Below are positions 5,625-6,359 of a DNA stretch of 6,359 bases, piece after piece (within the stretch, counting starts at the first letter, position 1; each line of letters opens with the position of its first letter). The notes beneath the pieces were generated by a model, which did no database searches, was not told where the DNA came from, and saw only the letters and a program-made list of their open reading frames with translations. Position numbers and translations under genes: made by a program. The DNA comes from Pseudonocardiales bacterium (GTDB lineage Bacteria > Actinomycetota > Actinomycetes > Mycobacteriales > Pseudonocardiaceae), in NCBI GenBank assembly GCA_025465385.1, contig JAODNG010000449.1, forward strand, positions 1 through 6,359, in the 5' to 3' direction.

Positions 5625-5836
5625 AAGACTCAACCGGTGAGGTGCGGGCCCGCGTCGCGTCACCACCTCATGCCACTGGTACGCCCTTCGGTTGCGATAC
5701 AGCCCACGGTTCACCTGCTGACCGACCCATCACCCCAACGGGTGCATGAAAAGCGGCCTCAGCGGATGTGCGGGCGCTCACCGTCGGCTCGTCGGGTGGT
5801 CGACGTGTCGGCCGCCGACCCTTGCCGGGGGGGCCG
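5625..5836. other. Non-coding spacer between the DUF4383 gene and the right-hand gene
   Basis: Apart from the leader hairpin on its left and the promoter on its right, I see no gene, tRNA or repeat here. Frames crossing it have arginine/proline-rich translations with no recognisable domain. A run of seven G lies at 5827-5833. A minus-strand promoter for the DUF4383 gene presumably lies here, but I cannot place its boxes with confidence. Confidence 0.5.
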
Positions 5837-5864
5837 CTTACACGTCACGCCCCGCGAGTAGGAT
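5837..5864 (+). promoter_or_regulatory. Candidate sigma-70-type promoter for the right-hand gene
   Basis: CTTACA (5837-5842, compare TTGACA) is followed after 16 bases by TAGGAT (5859-5864), a typical actinobacterial -10. Transcription would begin near 5871, just before GTG 5875 and about 92 bp upstream of ATG 5963. The support is sequence match only. Confidence 0.45.
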
Positions 5865-5874
5865 GCTGCCCTCC

Positions 5875-5970
5875 GTGACGAAAGACCCTGCGGAAACTGA
5901 TCTGACGCGGAAGAACTGGTCACATGCAGTGGCCACAAGCTTACGATCTGGAAGTGGGCGCGATGAATAA
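5875..5970 (+). CDS. Possible 31-codon small ORF (leader peptide) upstream of and overlapping the membrane-anchored protein gene
   Basis: GTG 5875 lies 10 bases after the candidate -10 box, so it would be read from a nearly leaderless mRNA. The frame encodes VTKDPAETDLTRKN and a further 17 residues, and ends at TAA 5968-5970, overlapping the next start as ATGAATAA. The product is hydrophilic with no recognised family. The overlap fits translational coupling, but the frame also runs upstream as part of a longer non-coding frame, so it could be chance. Confidence 0.25.
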   Translation: MTKDPAETDLTRKNWSHAVATSLRSGSGRDE

Positions 5971-6359
5971 TCTGTGGGACGCCATACGCAAGCGCCGGGT
6001 GTTAGTCATCATCGGGTTGCTGCTAGCGGTGGGCTTGGGAACATCCGCGGCGATCTTCGGACCCCGGCTCTTCACCGGCAACCAGCCGGCACAAGCAGCG
6101 AATGCAGCGAATACGGCGAATGCGACGAACAAGACGGACGGCTCAGCGACGTCCAAGCCGGTCGGCTTCAGTGAGTTCCGGAATGAGCAGGCCGGCTTCG
6201 AACTGGCCTACCCCTCCGACTGGACAAAGCTGAGCCCCAAAGATCCACAGGTTCTCCTGCTGCTGTCGCAAGGACCGCAGGATTCGATGCTGGTGCGGGT
6301 CAGCGAGCTGCAGGAAGCGGTGGGACCGCAACAGCTTCCGGCTCTTAAGCAGGTCACCG
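5963..6359 (+). CDS. Membrane-anchored extracytoplasmic protein, N-terminal part (3' end outside window)
   Basis: 132 residues are visible before the window ends. A short basic N terminus (MNNLWDAIRKRR) precedes one hydrophobic segment at about 13-33, fitting an uncleaved signal anchor with the rest outside the cell. A low-complexity Ala/Asn/Thr linker (AANAANTANATNKT, 45-58) follows. A globular domain then begins with GFELAYPSDWTKL near 78-90 and continues with VLLLLSQGPQDSMLVRV. The YPSDW motif with alternating strands resembles PsbP-like or LpqN-like domains of secreted actinobacterial proteins, a tentative resemblance only. The start ATG 5963 has GGAAG eight bases upstream. An in-frame ATG at 5924 (adding MQWPQAYDLEVGA) is an alternative. 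No function can be assigned. Confidence 0.75.
   Translation, partial: MNNLWDAIRKRRVLVIIGLLLAVGLGTSAAIFGPRLFTGNQPAQAANAANTANATNKTDGSATSKPVGFSEFRNEQAGFELAYPSDWTKLSPKDPQVLLLLSQGPQDSMLVRVSELQEAVGPQQLPALKQVT

Noticed and set aside
5583..5714. N-terminal extension of the DUF4383 protein by 44 residues
   Set aside because: The extension is arginine-rich, has no family character, spans the palindromic leader repeat, and a strong ribosome site sits just before ATG 5582.

Overview
The window looks like chromosomal DNA of a high-GC actinomycete. GC-rich third codon positions, a 421-codon aspartokinase with an internal beta-subunit start as in Corynebacterium and Mycobacterium, an ATGA-coupled lysC-asd pair, TAnnnT-type -10 boxes and GTG starts all point that way. 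The order may be Pseudonocardiales or a relative, but this is an inference from protein style and no species can be named.

Layout. Left edge (2-719, + strand): the last 33 codons of an unidentified membrane-type protein, followed at once by the C-terminal part of a radical SAM/SPASM enzyme. The radical SAM core with its CxxxCxxC cluster motif is missing, so this looks like a decayed remnant. Positions 711-2373 (- strand): two overlapping genes, an AAA/ABC-type ATPase (COG3910-like) and an aminoglycoside-phosphotransferase-like kinase. A near-perfect 18-bp palindrome lies upstream of the pair. Positions 2540-4991 (- strand): lysC and asd, the first two enzymes of the aspartate pathway to Lys/DAP, Met, Thr and Ile. 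The asd 3' end is fused to the 3' remnant of a DUF4383 membrane-protein gene. Positions 5061-5582: a strong hairpin and then an intact DUF4383 gene on the same strand as lysC. Positions 5583-5962: a gene-poor spacer with a leader hairpin for the DUF4383 gene and, facing right, a candidate promoter and a possible 31-codon leader ORF. Positions 5963-6359 (+ strand): the start of a single-pass, membrane-anchored extracytoplasmic protein cut by the window edge.

How the genes relate. LysC phosphorylates aspartate and Asd reduces the product, and the two genes share a 4-nt overlap. The flanking DUF4383 copies are in direct orientation, and the partial copy sits exactly where asd should end. This suggests a past deletion or recombination beside a core operon. 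The ATPase/kinase pair is probably co-transcribed and translationally coupled, but its substrate is unknown. I see no clearly new multi-gene system. The items most worth a second look are the asd/DUF4383 junction, the lysC internal start, the truncated SPASM gene and the coupled ATPase/kinase pair with its palindrome.
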